Assembly (NCBI RefSeq): GCF_030371825.1
Contig: NZ_JAUDDM010000002.1
DNA length: 64,000 nt
Direction: 5' to 3' (one strand)
DNA from: Collinsella sp944321445
Lineage (GTDB): Bacteria; Actinomycetota; Coriobacteriia; Coriobacteriales; Coriobacteriaceae
Shown here: positions 51,101-60,580 of the stretch, one piece after another
How the letters are laid out: the number at the start of each line of letters is the position of its first letter
Position numbering within the stretch: the stretch's first letter is position 1
Made by a program: the position numbers and the translations under genes
The notes under the pieces: generated by a model
Databases searched by the model: none
The model's input: the letters and a program-made list of their open reading frames with translations, nothing else
What the model was told of the DNA's origin: nothing

Positions 51101-51933
51101 GGCGCGTCATCGCGCGTGAGGTAGTGGAAGTCGTTGGTGGCGATGACCTTGACGCCCACCTGCTTGGCGATATCGATGAGCTGGCGGTCGAGCTGCTCGT
51201 CGGTGAGGCCGGAGTCGGTCGTGATGCCGTGCTCCTGGATCTCGATGTAGAAGTTGCCGGGCTCAAAGAGGTCGCGGAAGGTCTCTGCCCAGTGCACGGC
51301 CTGGTCGAACTCGCCGCGGTCGATGCACTTGGGGATGATGCCCGCGATGCACGCAGAGCTGGCGATGAGGCCCTCGCGGTGGCGACGCAGGTTGTCGAGC
51401 GTCACACGCGGCTTGTAGTAAAAGCCCTGCACGGCCGCCTCGGAGACCGTCTGCATGAGGTTGATGTAGCCCGCATCGTTTTGCGCGAAGAGCACCATGT
51501 GGTAGAGCTCGGGCTTGCGGTCGCGCGCGAGCGTGTCATCCGGGGTGAAGTACACCTCGCAGCCAAAGATCGGCTTGATGACGAGCGGCGGCTTGGTGGC
51601 GTCCAGGTTGCCGGAGCGCCCCCACTCCTCCATATCCTTTTGGAACTGCGCGTAACCGCGCGGGTTCTTCTCGGGATCGGGCTCCTCGAGCTCGTCGCGA
51701 CGGCCTTTGGAAAGAAATGACTTGTCGTGGCTCCAGACCTTGTACTCGGGCGTGCCGTGGTTCACGGCGTCGCAGGCGAGTCCGAGCTCGGGGACGCCGT
51801 ACATGTAACCGTGGTCGGTGATGGCCACGGCGGGCATGCCCAGCTCAACCGCGCGGTTGACCATATCTGAGATACGGGTGGCACCGTCGAGCATGGAATA
51901 TTCGGTATGGTTGTGCAGGTGGACAAACGCCAT
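48127..51933 (-). CDS. dnaE: DNA polymerase III subunit alpha
   Basis: A 1268-residue replicative polymerase, longer than the usual ~1160. An N-terminal PHP domain has apparently intact metal ligands (HLHNHTEY, ITDHGYMYG, FGCEVYF, ELYHMVLF, EIQEHGI, TNDFHYLTR), so it may be an active proofreading nuclease. It carries an extra charged insertion of about 60 residues (roughly 55-118). The polymerase catalytic aspartates are in MPDIDMDFDDERR, and a C-terminal HhH/OB region follows. I chose the ATG at 51933, which opens directly into PHP; the upstream frame lies past the promoter and into the next gene. Confidence 0.96.
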   Translation of the reverse strand: MAFVHLHNHTEYSMLDGATRISDMVNRAVELGMPAVAITDHGYMYGVPELGLACDAVNHGTPEYKVWSHDKSFLSKGRRDELEEPDPEKNPRGYAQFQKDMEEWGRSGNLDATKPPLVIKPIFGCEVYFTPDDTLARDRKPELYHMVLFAQNDAGYINLMQTVSEAAVQGFYYKPRVTLDNLRRHREGLIASSACIAGIIPKCIDRGEFDQAVHWAETFRDLFEPGNFYIEIQEHGITTDSGLTDEQLDRQLIDIAKQVGVKVIATNDFHYLTRDDAPVQDIMMCIGMNSKVDDPNRMRMQGSEFYMKTEEEMRALFPYCPEACDNTLEIAEKCNVELDWDSIILPNYPLLDPGETHESQFRRECEEGLAKRYGPDWRTREIDGNSILERFEFEYKVICDKGFAAYFLIVAEYVRWAKQNGIGVGPGRGSAAGALVAYAMDITTFDPLSNGLMFERFLSPERSEMPDIDMDFDDERRLEVVEHVRQLYGPEKVTHVITYSTIKAKQAINDAARVLDYPVYMGQRLSKMISSDPSVKLKQVLTRVEGKEDLYNPDFAEAYQKDDDARRIIDSALAIEGLTRGEGVHACAVLICRDPVNEHVPTKLDTKGGVEITQYEGHTVADMGLLKMDFLGLRTLTVISKAKANIKKNFGIDIDVDAIPFDDPEIFKLMQAGHTAGVFQIESAGMTATIKNMKPTEYKHVVALIALYRPGPLGAGMVSSYINRMNGKEPAVSYDPRLDDILGETYGTMVYQEQVMLISVEMCGFSKGESDSRIRKPVAKKKIKMLTEQVFNWSDGEDETIYDHWMNGAEKNGYKRETAQKIWDDVLEFASYAFNKSHSAGYAILVMQTAWLKAHYPHEYMAAVLTSYTGKTEKIVHYVSACRHDGIPVLPPDVNESGREFTATAEGVRFGLAGIRGVGEGVADAIIAERERGGAFKNLHDFVDRVDGSQANRRVIEALIKAGAFDSTGYPRRQLMSFVDKNNPENIIDAAAKRQKDRAAGQTSLFDVFGDVAGSGFEVVIPEPDGQEWDRHMKLSAERDVLGIYVSDHPLRPFEYALAKAREYSLSQIDTGFEIANPAGEGTINQEIPEGKPFWFAGMVAEVSKRVTKNGDPMAIVRMEDMEGEATVVVFPKTYKECEGYLYGETDPETGAVLSDAFIRVRGKLERSDRGDQIIAQEILPLELSEENNRPKVFEIMVPSSRFSQGNMARLATVLATNPGGDRVELFIEQGDGQTMRAEIPTRVNARSIPLLAEVKGIVGNRGRVTVV

Positions 51934-51971
51934 AGCTGATGTGCTCCTCGCGATCACGTGGTGTGCGAGAA

Positions 51972-51999
51972 GCATTGTACCGCAGGGCGCAGACACGCC
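51972..51999 (-). promoter_or_regulatory. Candidate dnaE promoter block shared with cbiF
   Basis: Matches 17947-17974 at 25 of 28 positions. On the minus strand TACAAT (51979-51974) follows TGCGG; the -10-like element is 41 bases from the dnaE ATG. Confidence 0.45.
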
Positions 52000-52079
52000 C
52001 CGGCGCCCGCCGCGCAGTCGCGGAAGCCCCACAGCGGCGCCCTGGCGTCTCTGGGGACAGGTTCCGCGTGGCGGCTGAG

Positions 52080-53546
52080 CTACTCGATGTAGATGAGCTC
52101 TTCCATGTCGTCGATCGGCCACATGGGACGGAAGATGCGTTTGAAGGGAATGTGCTCGGAGCGCTGGATGGTCGGGCCGTCGGTGAGCGCCATCACATGA
52201 AACGCTGTCTCGGGGATGAGATAGGTGTCCAGGTAGCCCATCTTCACCACGACGATATCGTAGTCGTGGAAGTCCACGCCGGCGGCGGCGAACTGCTCCA
52301 TGGTGCCGTATTGGACGTTGCGCGGCATGACAAGCACATCGATGTCTGCGGCGTCGATGCGCACGATGTAGCTGGCACCCACGGTGTGCAGCTGCCCGCC
52401 GGAAGCCATGGCCGCCTGGCCCACCACCGAAAGCGCGCCCGCGACGGGCACCGCGGCAGAGACCTCGTCCTCGTTCACGCCAAGGTCGAACTCCACATGC
52501 TCGCCTACCGACACGCCCGCCAAGCGCTTGCAGGCAGCTGGGTCGTTCACGCCCGCCACGAGCACGCGCTTGCCGTGCAAATCTGCCGCAAGCAACTCGC
52601 GCAGCATGATGGTCCCGTAGCCGGCTCCGCCCGCTCCGCAGTTGTCGCCCGAATCGGTGATGACGGCGGTCTTGCCCGGGTAGGCGGCGGCGCGCGCCAC
52701 CGATGCGTCGGGCTCGTCGTAGTTGCCCGTGAAGCGGAACTCTTCGCGGTGTTCCCACGCATAGGCTGCGATGCGGTCCGCTACCTGCTCGCAGTGCGCG
52801 GTATCGGCGGGGTCGTTAGGCACTACGACCACCGCAGCGCCCAGCTTGTCATCATCATGGCGGATATAGCCCACGTGATACGAGTCGGAAAACACGCGCG
52901 GATCGGCTTCCGCCTCGTCGAGCATGCGATTGATAGTCCGCATGGGCTCTTCCGCCGACACACTGCGCTCGCCGCCCACCATGATGGGAAGCTTGCGCAT
53001 CACAGGACGCATGGGCCGGCGGCGACACAGGAGGTCGACGAGTTTTTCTGCCACAAGTCGCTCGGTCTCGATGGTGTCGATGTGCGGGCTCTCGCGATAG
53101 CAGCGCACGATGTTCGTGCGGTACACAAGGTCGCCGGTCACGTTGCCATGCGGGTCCATGACGAGCGCGATGGGCATGTGCGCGCCCACGATCTCGCGCA
53201 TGCGGCGGACCAGCCAATGCTCGGCAGAGACCCCATCGAGGCCACGTATGCCGCTTGCGCCATGGAGCTGCAGATAGATACCGTCGATTTCGCTCAGATG
53301 CTCGCGCAGGGCACTGAGCATCTTGTCGGCGATGAAATCGAACGCCGCGCGCTCGATCATGCCGCTCGGGCTCAGGCCCGCGAAAATCGAAGGGACAATG
53401 TCCATGCCCGCGCCCTCGAAGATGTCGCGGATGTTCATGGCGTCGATGCACTCGTCGCCATAGAGCAGCAGGAAATCGTCGAGTGTCGCATCGCGCGACA
53501 CGTGTTCGTTGCACTCGGAGGTCATATGGGCGACAAAAACCTTCAT
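52080..53546 (-). CDS. M81-family metallopeptidase (MlrC-like)
   Basis: A 488-residue protein similar to microcystinase MlrC and related M81 zinc peptidases. The N-terminal domain carries the conserved VFVAHMTSECNEHVSRDATLDDF, YLQLHGASGIRGLDG and MDPHGNVTGDL segments, with histidine and aspartate ligands; the C-terminal MlrC domain includes DSGDNCGAGGAGYGT. The family degrades various peptides or amidated metabolites; the substrate here is unknown. The ATG at 53546 follows GGGAAGG. It stands alone, with palindromes on its upstream side. No signal peptide. Confidence 0.87.
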   Translation of the reverse strand: MKVFVAHMTSECNEHVSRDATLDDFLLLYGDECIDAMNIRDIFEGAGMDIVPSIFAGLSPSGMIERAAFDFIADKMLSALREHLSEIDGIYLQLHGASGIRGLDGVSAEHWLVRRMREIVGAHMPIALVMDPHGNVTGDLVYRTNIVRCYRESPHIDTIETERLVAEKLVDLLCRRRPMRPVMRKLPIMVGGERSVSAEEPMRTINRMLDEAEADPRVFSDSYHVGYIRHDDDKLGAAVVVVPNDPADTAHCEQVADRIAAYAWEHREEFRFTGNYDEPDASVARAAAYPGKTAVITDSGDNCGAGGAGYGTIMLRELLAADLHGKRVLVAGVNDPAACKRLAGVSVGEHVEFDLGVNEDEVSAAVPVAGALSVVGQAAMASGGQLHTVGASYIVRIDAADIDVLVMPRNVQYGTMEQFAAAGVDFHDYDIVVVKMGYLDTYLIPETAFHVMALTDGPTIQRSEHIPFKRIFRPMWPIDDMEELIYIE

Positions 53547-53645
53547 GGCGGCACCTTCCCACGGAACACGGCGATTGCTTATTCCATAGTGCAACGAGCG
53601 GGACGCATAACTCGTCCCGACTTCCTGCCGCATGCCCGGCGGTGC

Positions 53646-53680
53646 GGTGCCTCGCATCATATGAAACGATGCGAAGCACC
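53646..53680. repeat. 13-bp inverted repeat upstream of the M81 gene
   Basis: Arms 53646-53658 and 53668-53680 pair at 12 of 13 positions. It lies between the divergent upstream region of the M81 gene and the addA terminator, next to another hairpin cluster. Confidence 0.6.
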
Positions 53681-53699
53681 GGGGAAGCCTGTCCCAAAA

Positions 53700-53741
53700 G
53701 AGGACAAAATGTCCTCTCCCACCCCCGTCCCCAGAGAGGAC
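53700..53741 (-). terminator. Hairpin cluster at the end of addA
   Basis: GAGGACA (53700-53706) pairs with TGTCCTC (53710-53716); on the minus strand TTTTGGG follows, giving a terminator. GTCCTCT (53711-53717) can alternatively pair with AGAGGAC (53735-53741), so two exclusive stems are possible. The centre contains GTCCCC, which recurs in other intergenic hairpins of this window. Confidence 0.6.
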
Positions 53742-53743
53742 AG

Positions 53744-56700
53744 TTAGAGGGTGTAGGTGACGGTTTGGGGCTCGTGGGGATTGACGGAATCGGGGATCTC
53801 TACGCGGACGAATATGAGGGTGACGTGCGCGAAGCCCGCCTTGTGGAGGACGTCGGCATAGACGCGCGCTTGAAGGGCATGCTTCTCTTGAAGCTGCTCG
53901 GGCGTCTCATGCGGACTGCCACCCGTTTTGTAGTCGATGACGAGCGCACAGTCCGGACGGGACGAATCGGTCGCAAGCGCGTCGATAGCGCCCTCGGCAT
54001 AGCGGCCGAAGCGCTCGCGCACCTCGACATCGTCGAGGCCCAGTGAGAAGAACGGCACTTCCGCGCGGACCTGTTGCCACGATTGCAGCTCGGTGCGAAC
54101 GGCAGATCCCTCCCAGCGCGCGAGCGCGGCCTCGAGCCGCTCGCGCTGCGCGGGCGTCACATCCCAGTACCGCACAAGCGCATCGATGCGCGCCGCGGGC
54201 ACCGAAGGGGCGCCCGTCTCGATGAGCCACTGGGCGGCCGCGTGAAAGGCGGAGCCGAGCGCCGTGGGATCACCGTCACTTGTCGTGCGATCTCCGTCGG
54301 AGGCACGCTCGCCATCGACCGCCTCCCCCTGCTGAGCCCCGTCTGCCGTCACGACCTCATAGACCGCAGGCGCACTCGGAGCCGGCTCGGCAGCGGACCC
54401 GGGAACCGGCTCGGGCGGCAGCGCCGCTGCGCTCACGGCATCGGCGGCATCGTCCGGGCGCGCTCCCAGATCCACCCCGCGGTCCTCGGGCTCTGCATGC
54501 AGCGCCGCGGAAAGCGAGGTGTAGCTGTATGACGCGCGCGGCTCGCGCTCGCCGGGCATCACGCAAAACGCCGGCGCGGCAGGGTACACAAGCGTGAACG
54601 AATCGGGAAGGTCGCCGGCAGGCCCGTCTGCAGCGACACCCGAGGAAACGCCCTCCGCACCGCTTTGGGCCTCAACGGGCTCGCCTTCGCCCGCCGCGAC
54701 CAGACGCCCCCCGGCATCCAACGCCGCATTCGCCGCGTAGCTCTCGCCGCGGTACATGAAGTCGCGCAGGGCGATAAGCTTGAAATCGCCCGGGCGCGCG
54801 TTGTCGAACACTAGGCGATCGACATCCAGGTTAGTGCCCTCACCCGGCACGATGCGCTCGAGCACCGAACCCGTGAGGTCAAGCTTCTCGTCGAACTTGA
54901 GCTCGGGTACCTTGCCTGTGCCCACGCGACCATCCATGGCAAGAATCAGCAGCTCGCGGGCGCGCGTCATGGCTACGTACAGCAGGCGGGCACGCTCCTC
55001 GAGCTCGCGGGCGCTATCCTCCTCGCGCATGGATACGAACGCCTCGGCCGCGGAACCCGTCGCGCACACATCGTCGAACGCCTCGGGAATGAGCCACTTG
55101 CCGAACAGGTCGCGGAAGCGGGCCTCGACCTTTACCTCGGGAATCACAGTGCCGTCGGCGAGCATCGCGCTCGGAAAGCGCGCGGGCAGCGCGACGGCGT
55201 CCACCTGTCCGGGGGCGCGACGCGTCTGCAGGCGCGCGCCGTTGCGCTTGACGCCGAAGCACTCCGCCACGGCGACCACGGGAAATTCCAAGCCCTTCGA
55301 CGCGTGCACCGTCATGATGCGCACCGCGGAGCCGCCCTCTTCGTTCAACGCGCCCGGCGCCTGCTTGCCGGCGAGCGCCGTCTCGAACGCGCGCACCGCG
55401 CAGCGCGGAGAACGACCCGTCCGAGCTTCCGCCTCGCCCAACATATCGAGGGCCTTCAGCACATTCGCCGCGACGGCGCGGCCCTCGGGCCCGCGCGCGG
55501 CCAAGCGCACGAGCCAGCCGGATTCGCGCACCACGTCGCGGGCGATGGCGGCAAGCGAATCGCGTCCCACGCGGGCAAACGCCGCGCGCAGCACCTCGCG
55601 CGCACGGGCGAGCAGCGGCAGCCCCTCCATACCGGGAGCGTCCTCATCGCTCATGATGCCTGCGTCGGCATTGCGCCGGCGCGTCTCACCCGTCTGGGCG
55701 TCATAGGTGGTCGAAAGTGCCAAGAACTCCTCCACGCCGAGCGCGAACAGGGGCGACGCCAACAGCGGCACCAACCCGTTCGCCGTGTCGGCGGGGTTTG
55801 CGAGCGCACAGGCGAGCGCCCGGACGGCCCGCACCTCGGAGGTGGACGAGAACACGGATCCACCCGCGATCACGCAATCGAGCCCCTCAGCCCGCATGGC
55901 GTCGGCGTAGACTCCCGAATGCGTCATCGCGCCCAGCAGCAACACCATGTCGCCCACCGGCTGGCCGGCGTCCGCGAGCTCGCGAAAACGCCGCGCGATC
56001 GCCGCGGCGCGCGCGGCCGCGCGTTCTTCGGACGTCCCGCCCGCAACCAGAATCGCCTGACGGCGCGACGCGTCCACCACCAGATCGTCTTCTCGCTCGT
56101 CATGCGGCTCCAGGTTGAGGAAGTTCGGCATGAGGCCACCCTGCGCATCGTCGAAGATGCGCGCCACATATTCCAGAATCTCCGCATGGCTGCGGAAGTT
56201 TTTCACCAGGCGAACGATGCGCCCCGCAGAGCCGTCCGTCCCCCCTTTCGCCATGCCGTCCGCGATGGCACGCTCCTTGCGCCGGAAGACCTCGACCTCC
56301 GCGCCGCGGAACCGATAGATGGACTGCTGCGCGTCGCCCACCGTGCACAGGCGGCGATCGCCGTCGGTGAGATAGCCGATGAGGTCGACCTGCTGCTGGT
56401 CGGTATCCTGGAACTCGTCGATCATCACCAGGCGGAAGCGGTCGGCATACGCCGCGCGCATGGACGCATGGTCGCGAAACGCCTCATAGGTAAGGCGCAG
56501 CAGATCGTTGTTGTCGAGCGCGGAAGCCGCCTGCTTCAAGGTGCGGTACTCCTGCTCGACGGCGCGCGCCAGCGCCATAAGGGCATCGAGCGCGTCTGCG
56601 CCGCGCGCAAGATAGGCGTTGATGAACGTGTCTGCCACGTCGGCGCGCAACAGCTCGATCTGCTCTTTGGGAAGCGCTTTGCTCGCGCGCGGGATAGCGC

Positions 56701-57463
56701 AGCTCATCATGCATGCCGCAAGATCTTCCGGCGTGCGCTCGCTCGCCTCGTAGGCCTCGATGGCGCATATGGCCTCGCGCCCGATCTCGGCCGCCTTGGG
56801 GCTTGCGTCCAAGCACGCCCGGTACGCATCCGCGAGCGCGCTCACATGGTCATCGCCGCGCGCGAGGAGCACGTCGTCCATGCCGTTCGGCAGGCTACAA
56901 GCGAGCTCCAGCAGCCGGCGGACAAACCCCTGCGCACTCGCCGACGCCTCGAAACCCGACGGTCCGGCCTCGGCCTTGAGCGGATACCACGAGAGCAGCG
57001 CCGCCAGGGCGTCAGGCGCGAGCGCAGGCTCCTCCCCCTGCTCGGCACGGGCGATCACGCGGTCCACCGCCTGCTCGATGAGCTCGTCGGCGTCCTCGAT
57101 GATGGAAAACTCCGGATCGATGCCCAACTCGAGCGCATGCGCGCGCAGGATGCGCGAGCACATGCCGTGGATGGTGGAGATCCACGCGTCGTCGACGGTG
57201 AGTGCCTCGGCATCCATCCCCTCGGCAATCAGCGCCGCACGGACGCGTTCGCGGATCTCGGCTGCGGCGTCCTTGGTGAACGTAATGGCGAGCACCTGGT
57301 CCAAGTGCTCGATGAAGGGACCGGATTCGGGGGACAGCGCCCACAGGATGCGCCGCGTGAGCGTGAAGGTCTTGCCCGATCCCGCGCCGGCAGAAACGAA
57401 GAGCGGCTGATCGAGCGTGGTGACGATCTCGCGCTGCTGGGGCATGAGGGTCGATAGATCCAT
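53744..57463 (-). CDS. addA: ATP-dependent helicase/nuclease subunit A (AddA-like)
   Basis: A 1239-residue UvrD-type helicase fused to a nuclease. Helicase motifs are SAGAGSGKTFTLTRRI (Walker A), MIDEFQDTDQQQ (II), DAQQSIYRFRGAEVEVFR (III), and TVHASKGLEFPVV (V); the C-terminal PD-(D/E)XK nuclease has LVIDYKTGGSPHETPEQLQEKHALQARVY in part. With AddB it processes double-strand ends for RecA. A long Glu/Ala/Pro-rich, low-conservation region (about 960-1100) is unusual. I chose the ATG at 57463 with GGGAGG upstream. It follows addB by 7 bases. Confidence 0.92.
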   Translation of the reverse strand: MDLSTLMPQQREIVTTLDQPLFVSAGAGSGKTFTLTRRILWALSPESGPFIEHLDQVLAITFTKDAAAEIRERVRAALIAEGMDAEALTVDDAWISTIHGMCSRILRAHALELGIDPEFSIIEDADELIEQAVDRVIARAEQGEEPALAPDALAALLSWYPLKAEAGPSGFEASASAQGFVRRLLELACSLPNGMDDVLLARGDDHVSALADAYRACLDASPKAAEIGREAICAIEAYEASERTPEDLAACMMSCAIPRASKALPKEQIELLRADVADTFINAYLARGADALDALMALARAVEQEYRTLKQAASALDNNDLLRLTYEAFRDHASMRAAYADRFRLVMIDEFQDTDQQQVDLIGYLTDGDRRLCTVGDAQQSIYRFRGAEVEVFRRKERAIADGMAKGGTDGSAGRIVRLVKNFRSHAEILEYVARIFDDAQGGLMPNFLNLEPHDEREDDLVVDASRRQAILVAGGTSEERAAARAAAIARRFRELADAGQPVGDMVLLLGAMTHSGVYADAMRAEGLDCVIAGGSVFSSTSEVRAVRALACALANPADTANGLVPLLASPLFALGVEEFLALSTTYDAQTGETRRRNADAGIMSDEDAPGMEGLPLLARAREVLRAAFARVGRDSLAAIARDVVRESGWLVRLAARGPEGRAVAANVLKALDMLGEAEARTGRSPRCAVRAFETALAGKQAPGALNEEGGSAVRIMTVHASKGLEFPVVAVAECFGVKRNGARLQTRRAPGQVDAVALPARFPSAMLADGTVIPEVKVEARFRDLFGKWLIPEAFDDVCATGSAAEAFVSMREEDSARELEERARLLYVAMTRARELLILAMDGRVGTGKVPELKFDEKLDLTGSVLERIVPGEGTNLDVDRLVFDNARPGDFKLIALRDFMYRGESYAANAALDAGGRLVAAGEGEPVEAQSGAEGVSSGVAADGPAGDLPDSFTLVYPAAPAFCVMPGEREPRASYSYTSLSAALHAEPEDRGVDLGARPDDAADAVSAAALPPEPVPGSAAEPAPSAPAVYEVVTADGAQQGEAVDGERASDGDRTTSDGDPTALGSAFHAAAQWLIETGAPSVPAARIDALVRYWDVTPAQRERLEAALARWEGSAVRTELQSWQQVRAEVPFFSLGLDDVEVRERFGRYAEGAIDALATDSSRPDCALVIDYKTGGSPHETPEQLQEKHALQARVYADVLHKAGFAHVTLIFVRVEIPDSVNPHEPQTVTYTL

Positions 57464-57470
57464 GGCGCTT

Positions 57471-60400
57471 CTACGCCTCCCTTCGTTCGAATCCAAGCGG
57501 GTGGTTGTGATAGCAGCTCGTGAGCGCATCGGGCGCCGCGGCGACATTGCCGCCGCGCAGCTCGTCCAGCCGCTCGGCGATTCCTGCCTCCACGCGATCG
57601 AGCAGCGCCTCGAAACTCATGGTTCCGCCCGACAGCGTCGCGGGGAACCCATCGCGCAGGCCGGGCACGCGGCCATCGCCCGGCTCCTCCTCCGCAAGCT
57701 CCGCTGACACGGCTCCGCGCATGGCCACGCGCCCTTTCGTGGAAAAGTAGAGGGCGCCGCGCACGTCGAGCCCCAACGAGCGCCGCAAAGCCTGCGCATA
57801 GATGAGCGACTGCGTGTGCTCGGGCAGCCAGCGCGGGTCGTCTGCCGCGACCTCGCCCGTCTTCTTGTTGGGCACCGTGGGATCTTTCAGCTTGAAGGGA
57901 TTCGCGTCGGAGCGATGCTTGTAGTCGATCACCACGGCACGACCTTCTGCGTCCACATCGACGCGGTCGATGCGCCCGCCCAGCGGCCAGCCGGCATAGG
58001 TCACACCCAGTTCGTTGAACGAGTACTCCAGATATTCCGGGGCGAAGGGCGCCAGGGCATCGGCCTCGTAGCGCACCACGCGGCGCAGCTGGGGCAAGAT
58101 GTCGTCCACCTGCTTCTCCTCCGTGGCGGAAAGCGGCACGAGCGCAGCGGAGCTCGCCGTCTTGCCGCGCGCGTGCTCGGCGCGCACTTCGGCGAACACG
58201 TCATCGAGCACATGAAGCGAAGCGCCCAGGTTTTCCGGCGTAACGCGACGCATGCCCTGTTCGCGCAGGCGCTCGTGGAATCGATCCATGACGTCGTGGA
58301 CAAAGTTGCCCTTCTCCATGTTGGTGAACCCCGCGTCGATGAGCGCCGGGCGCACGCGCGAGGATACGAACCAGCACAGTGGGCAGCCCGCATAGCTCTC
58401 GATCTGCGAGGCGGAGAACTGGCGCGGCTCGAGCGCGCCGTCCTCGGTGCGACGCTTGAGCACCAGGTAGGACAGTGCATGCTCGCTCAGGCGCTGCGGC
58501 GGCAGACAGGCGACCGTCTCGGTGCGCGCTCCCTCCATGGCATACGGATCGAAATCGCGCGCGATATCGCCCTCGCCCACAGGTTCGGGCTTCGCGGCGT
58601 CGAAGGCTGTCTTGAGTTCGGTCCACGTCGCCGCCGGATACCGGTCTTTCGCCTGGCGATCGTGCGTCACCCGCGCGAGGACCGCGGGCCCTGCGGAGGC
58701 GGCGAGCGTACGGGCGACCTGATCGCGCAGGCGCGCGGCGGGCTCCAGCGTGAGCGTCGGGGCGCCGAGCTCCTGCGCGAGCGTGGCGCGCGGTCCTTCC
58801 TCGTGCGAAAGCGGGTAGCTTGCCACGTCGACATCTGCCAGAAACACGGCGGACACGGAAGCGGGCTCCAGCAGCGCCGCATCCTCGAGCGTCATGAATC
58901 GGGCAAGAGCGGCGGCGGGGCGGTCGACGGCGCCTTCGTCCTCGTCGGTTTTCACGACACTCTCCACGCGCGCAGCGACGCACAAGCCGTCCAACACCGA
59001 CGACGCAACCGCCTGGCTCACATCGAGCGCACGGGCCTCGTCGGCAAGCACCTCGAGCGCGCGCTCCGCCATAGCCCGCTCCGATGCCTTGCGGACGCGC
59101 CCGTCGGCGCTTCCGAAGGCGGACGCCGGCAGCTCCGTGACGGCGGCGAGCATCGACTTGAGGGCCGAGACCGGCCTCCCTTGCCATATGAACTGGAACA
59201 CGTCGGCGCAAACCGCAGGCACGCGTCGATACGGATGGTCGGCAGGCAGCTTCTTGCGCGCCGCGTTCGCACGCGACTGCACGCTTTGCAGCTCGCGTAA
59301 AACGCCCTGCACGCCCAGGGCGCGCGAGCCGCGAACCTTTTTGTCGAACGCGCGGGCAAACGTCGCGTCCGCGCCGGACACCGGGGCATACAGCCAGTCG
59401 GTGAGCTCCGGTGCCGGCCACCACTCCGTCGCGCTGACCGCGCCCGCTTCAGACGCCTTCATACGATCGGCCACGTCATTCAGCGCAGCGAAGCTCTGGC
59501 CAACCCATGTTTGGGGGAAACGAACGAACCGTGTGGCCAGCGATGACACGCCACGCGCCGCCAGATGCGGCGCCAGTTCCTCAAAGAGTTCAGCCGGCCG
59601 GGCACTTACGACCGCAACGGTCTGCGCTTCCGCAGGCGACACGTGCGAGAGGAGCCCGACGATATGGTCGGCATACGCGCGCGCCTTCGCATGCGGGCCC
59701 GCGACCTCGAAGAACTCGGGCACGGTCAAGCCGGGAGCATCCGGGGCGGACTCTTCCGCCTCCTCGGAGATTACCTCGCAGCCCTGTGCCGCAAACGCCG
59801 CGGAAAGCTCCTCTCCCCACGCAGCCTGCGACCCGCGCAGCAGCACGGTCACGCTCCCCTGCCGCGCCACGGCAGCAAGAAGGCGCAGCAGATATGCCGG
59901 AAGCGCCGTCGCGTCCCGAAACGCCACGCTCCGCGTACAGGCGGGCGCAGCGTCGCGCACCGTGTCCGCCAGCAGCACCGCAGCTTGCGACGGCTCGATG
60001 AGCCCGCGGGCGCGCAACGCCTCGTCATAGGAAGCCAGAAGCGAACGCACCACGGCTTCCGCCTTGCTCGCGGGTTCCGGAGTGGCGCCGTCGATTGCGA
60101 ACGGGAGCAGCTCGCGCGCCATCGCAGCAAGCATGCGCACCGTGCCGGGGTTCGCCCGCAGGGGCAGCAGCTCCCCCGCCGTGCGCCCCGCCACCCCGGA
60201 CGCCATGAGCAGCTGGCGTTGCAGGTTCGTGCACAGGCGACGCCCGTCGCCCAGCAGCTCCCACAGCGCCTCGACCCAAGCCGCAGGCGTGAGCACGTCG
60301 GCGCCGAGGCCGCAGCCGGCATCGGCTAGCACGCGGCGGCATGCATCGCGCTCCCCCTGTGAAGGAACGAGCAGCGTGCAGCGCCCGTACCGAGCGATTT

Positions 60401-60473
60401 CCCGGGCGATGACGCTCACCTCGCCCGGGCCGGGCAGCGTCCCCGAAGCTGTCTTCACGATTCGAACCGACAT
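57471..60473 (-). CDS. addB: ATP-dependent nuclease subunit B-like protein (AddB-type)
   Basis: A 1000-residue partner of AddA. The N-terminal two thirds have helicase-fold sequence without a clear Walker A, as in AddB; the C-terminal nuclease domain starts near SASQIESYAGCPLCWF and has the catalytic VVIDYKHRSDANP. The iron-sulfur cysteines that normally follow the nuclease (C-x2-C-x5-C) are not present; only one cysteine (SCYHNH) remains, so an Fe-S cluster is unlikely. I chose the ATG at 60473 after GGGAGGG. The pair is likely a single recombination machine. Confidence 0.85.
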   Translation of the reverse strand: MSVRIVKTASGTLPGPGEVSVIAREIARYGRCTLLVPSQGERDACRRVLADAGCGLGADVLTPAAWVEALWELLGDGRRLCTNLQRQLLMASGVAGRTAGELLPLRANPGTVRMLAAMARELLPFAIDGATPEPASKAEAVVRSLLASYDEALRARGLIEPSQAAVLLADTVRDAAPACTRSVAFRDATALPAYLLRLLAAVARQGSVTVLLRGSQAAWGEELSAAFAAQGCEVISEEAEESAPDAPGLTVPEFFEVAGPHAKARAYADHIVGLLSHVSPAEAQTVAVVSARPAELFEELAPHLAARGVSSLATRFVRFPQTWVGQSFAALNDVADRMKASEAGAVSATEWWPAPELTDWLYAPVSGADATFARAFDKKVRGSRALGVQGVLRELQSVQSRANAARKKLPADHPYRRVPAVCADVFQFIWQGRPVSALKSMLAAVTELPASAFGSADGRVRKASERAMAERALEVLADEARALDVSQAVASSVLDGLCVAARVESVVKTDEDEGAVDRPAAALARFMTLEDAALLEPASVSAVFLADVDVASYPLSHEEGPRATLAQELGAPTLTLEPAARLRDQVARTLAASAGPAVLARVTHDRQAKDRYPAATWTELKTAFDAAKPEPVGEGDIARDFDPYAMEGARTETVACLPPQRLSEHALSYLVLKRRTEDGALEPRQFSASQIESYAGCPLCWFVSSRVRPALIDAGFTNMEKGNFVHDVMDRFHERLREQGMRRVTPENLGASLHVLDDVFAEVRAEHARGKTASSAALVPLSATEEKQVDDILPQLRRVVRYEADALAPFAPEYLEYSFNELGVTYAGWPLGGRIDRVDVDAEGRAVVIDYKHRSDANPFKLKDPTVPNKKTGEVAADDPRWLPEHTQSLIYAQALRRSLGLDVRGALYFSTKGRVAMRGAVSAELAEEEPGDGRVPGLRDGFPATLSGGTMSFEALLDRVEAGIAERLDELRGGNVAAAPDALTSCYHNHPLGFERREA

Positions 60474-60580
60474 GGCCCTCCCACGGTTTCGTTGTTTCGC
60501 TTCCCCTATCCTACACGCCAGCGCGGACAGAATCGCCGGGGCGGCGCGAGAAGCCACTCCGCAGTCCGACTCGCTCGCAA

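Noticed and set aside
55304..57457. 717-residue open frame antisense to addA
   Set aside because: AddA helicase and nuclease motifs are clear on the minus strand; the antisense frame has no recognisable motif.
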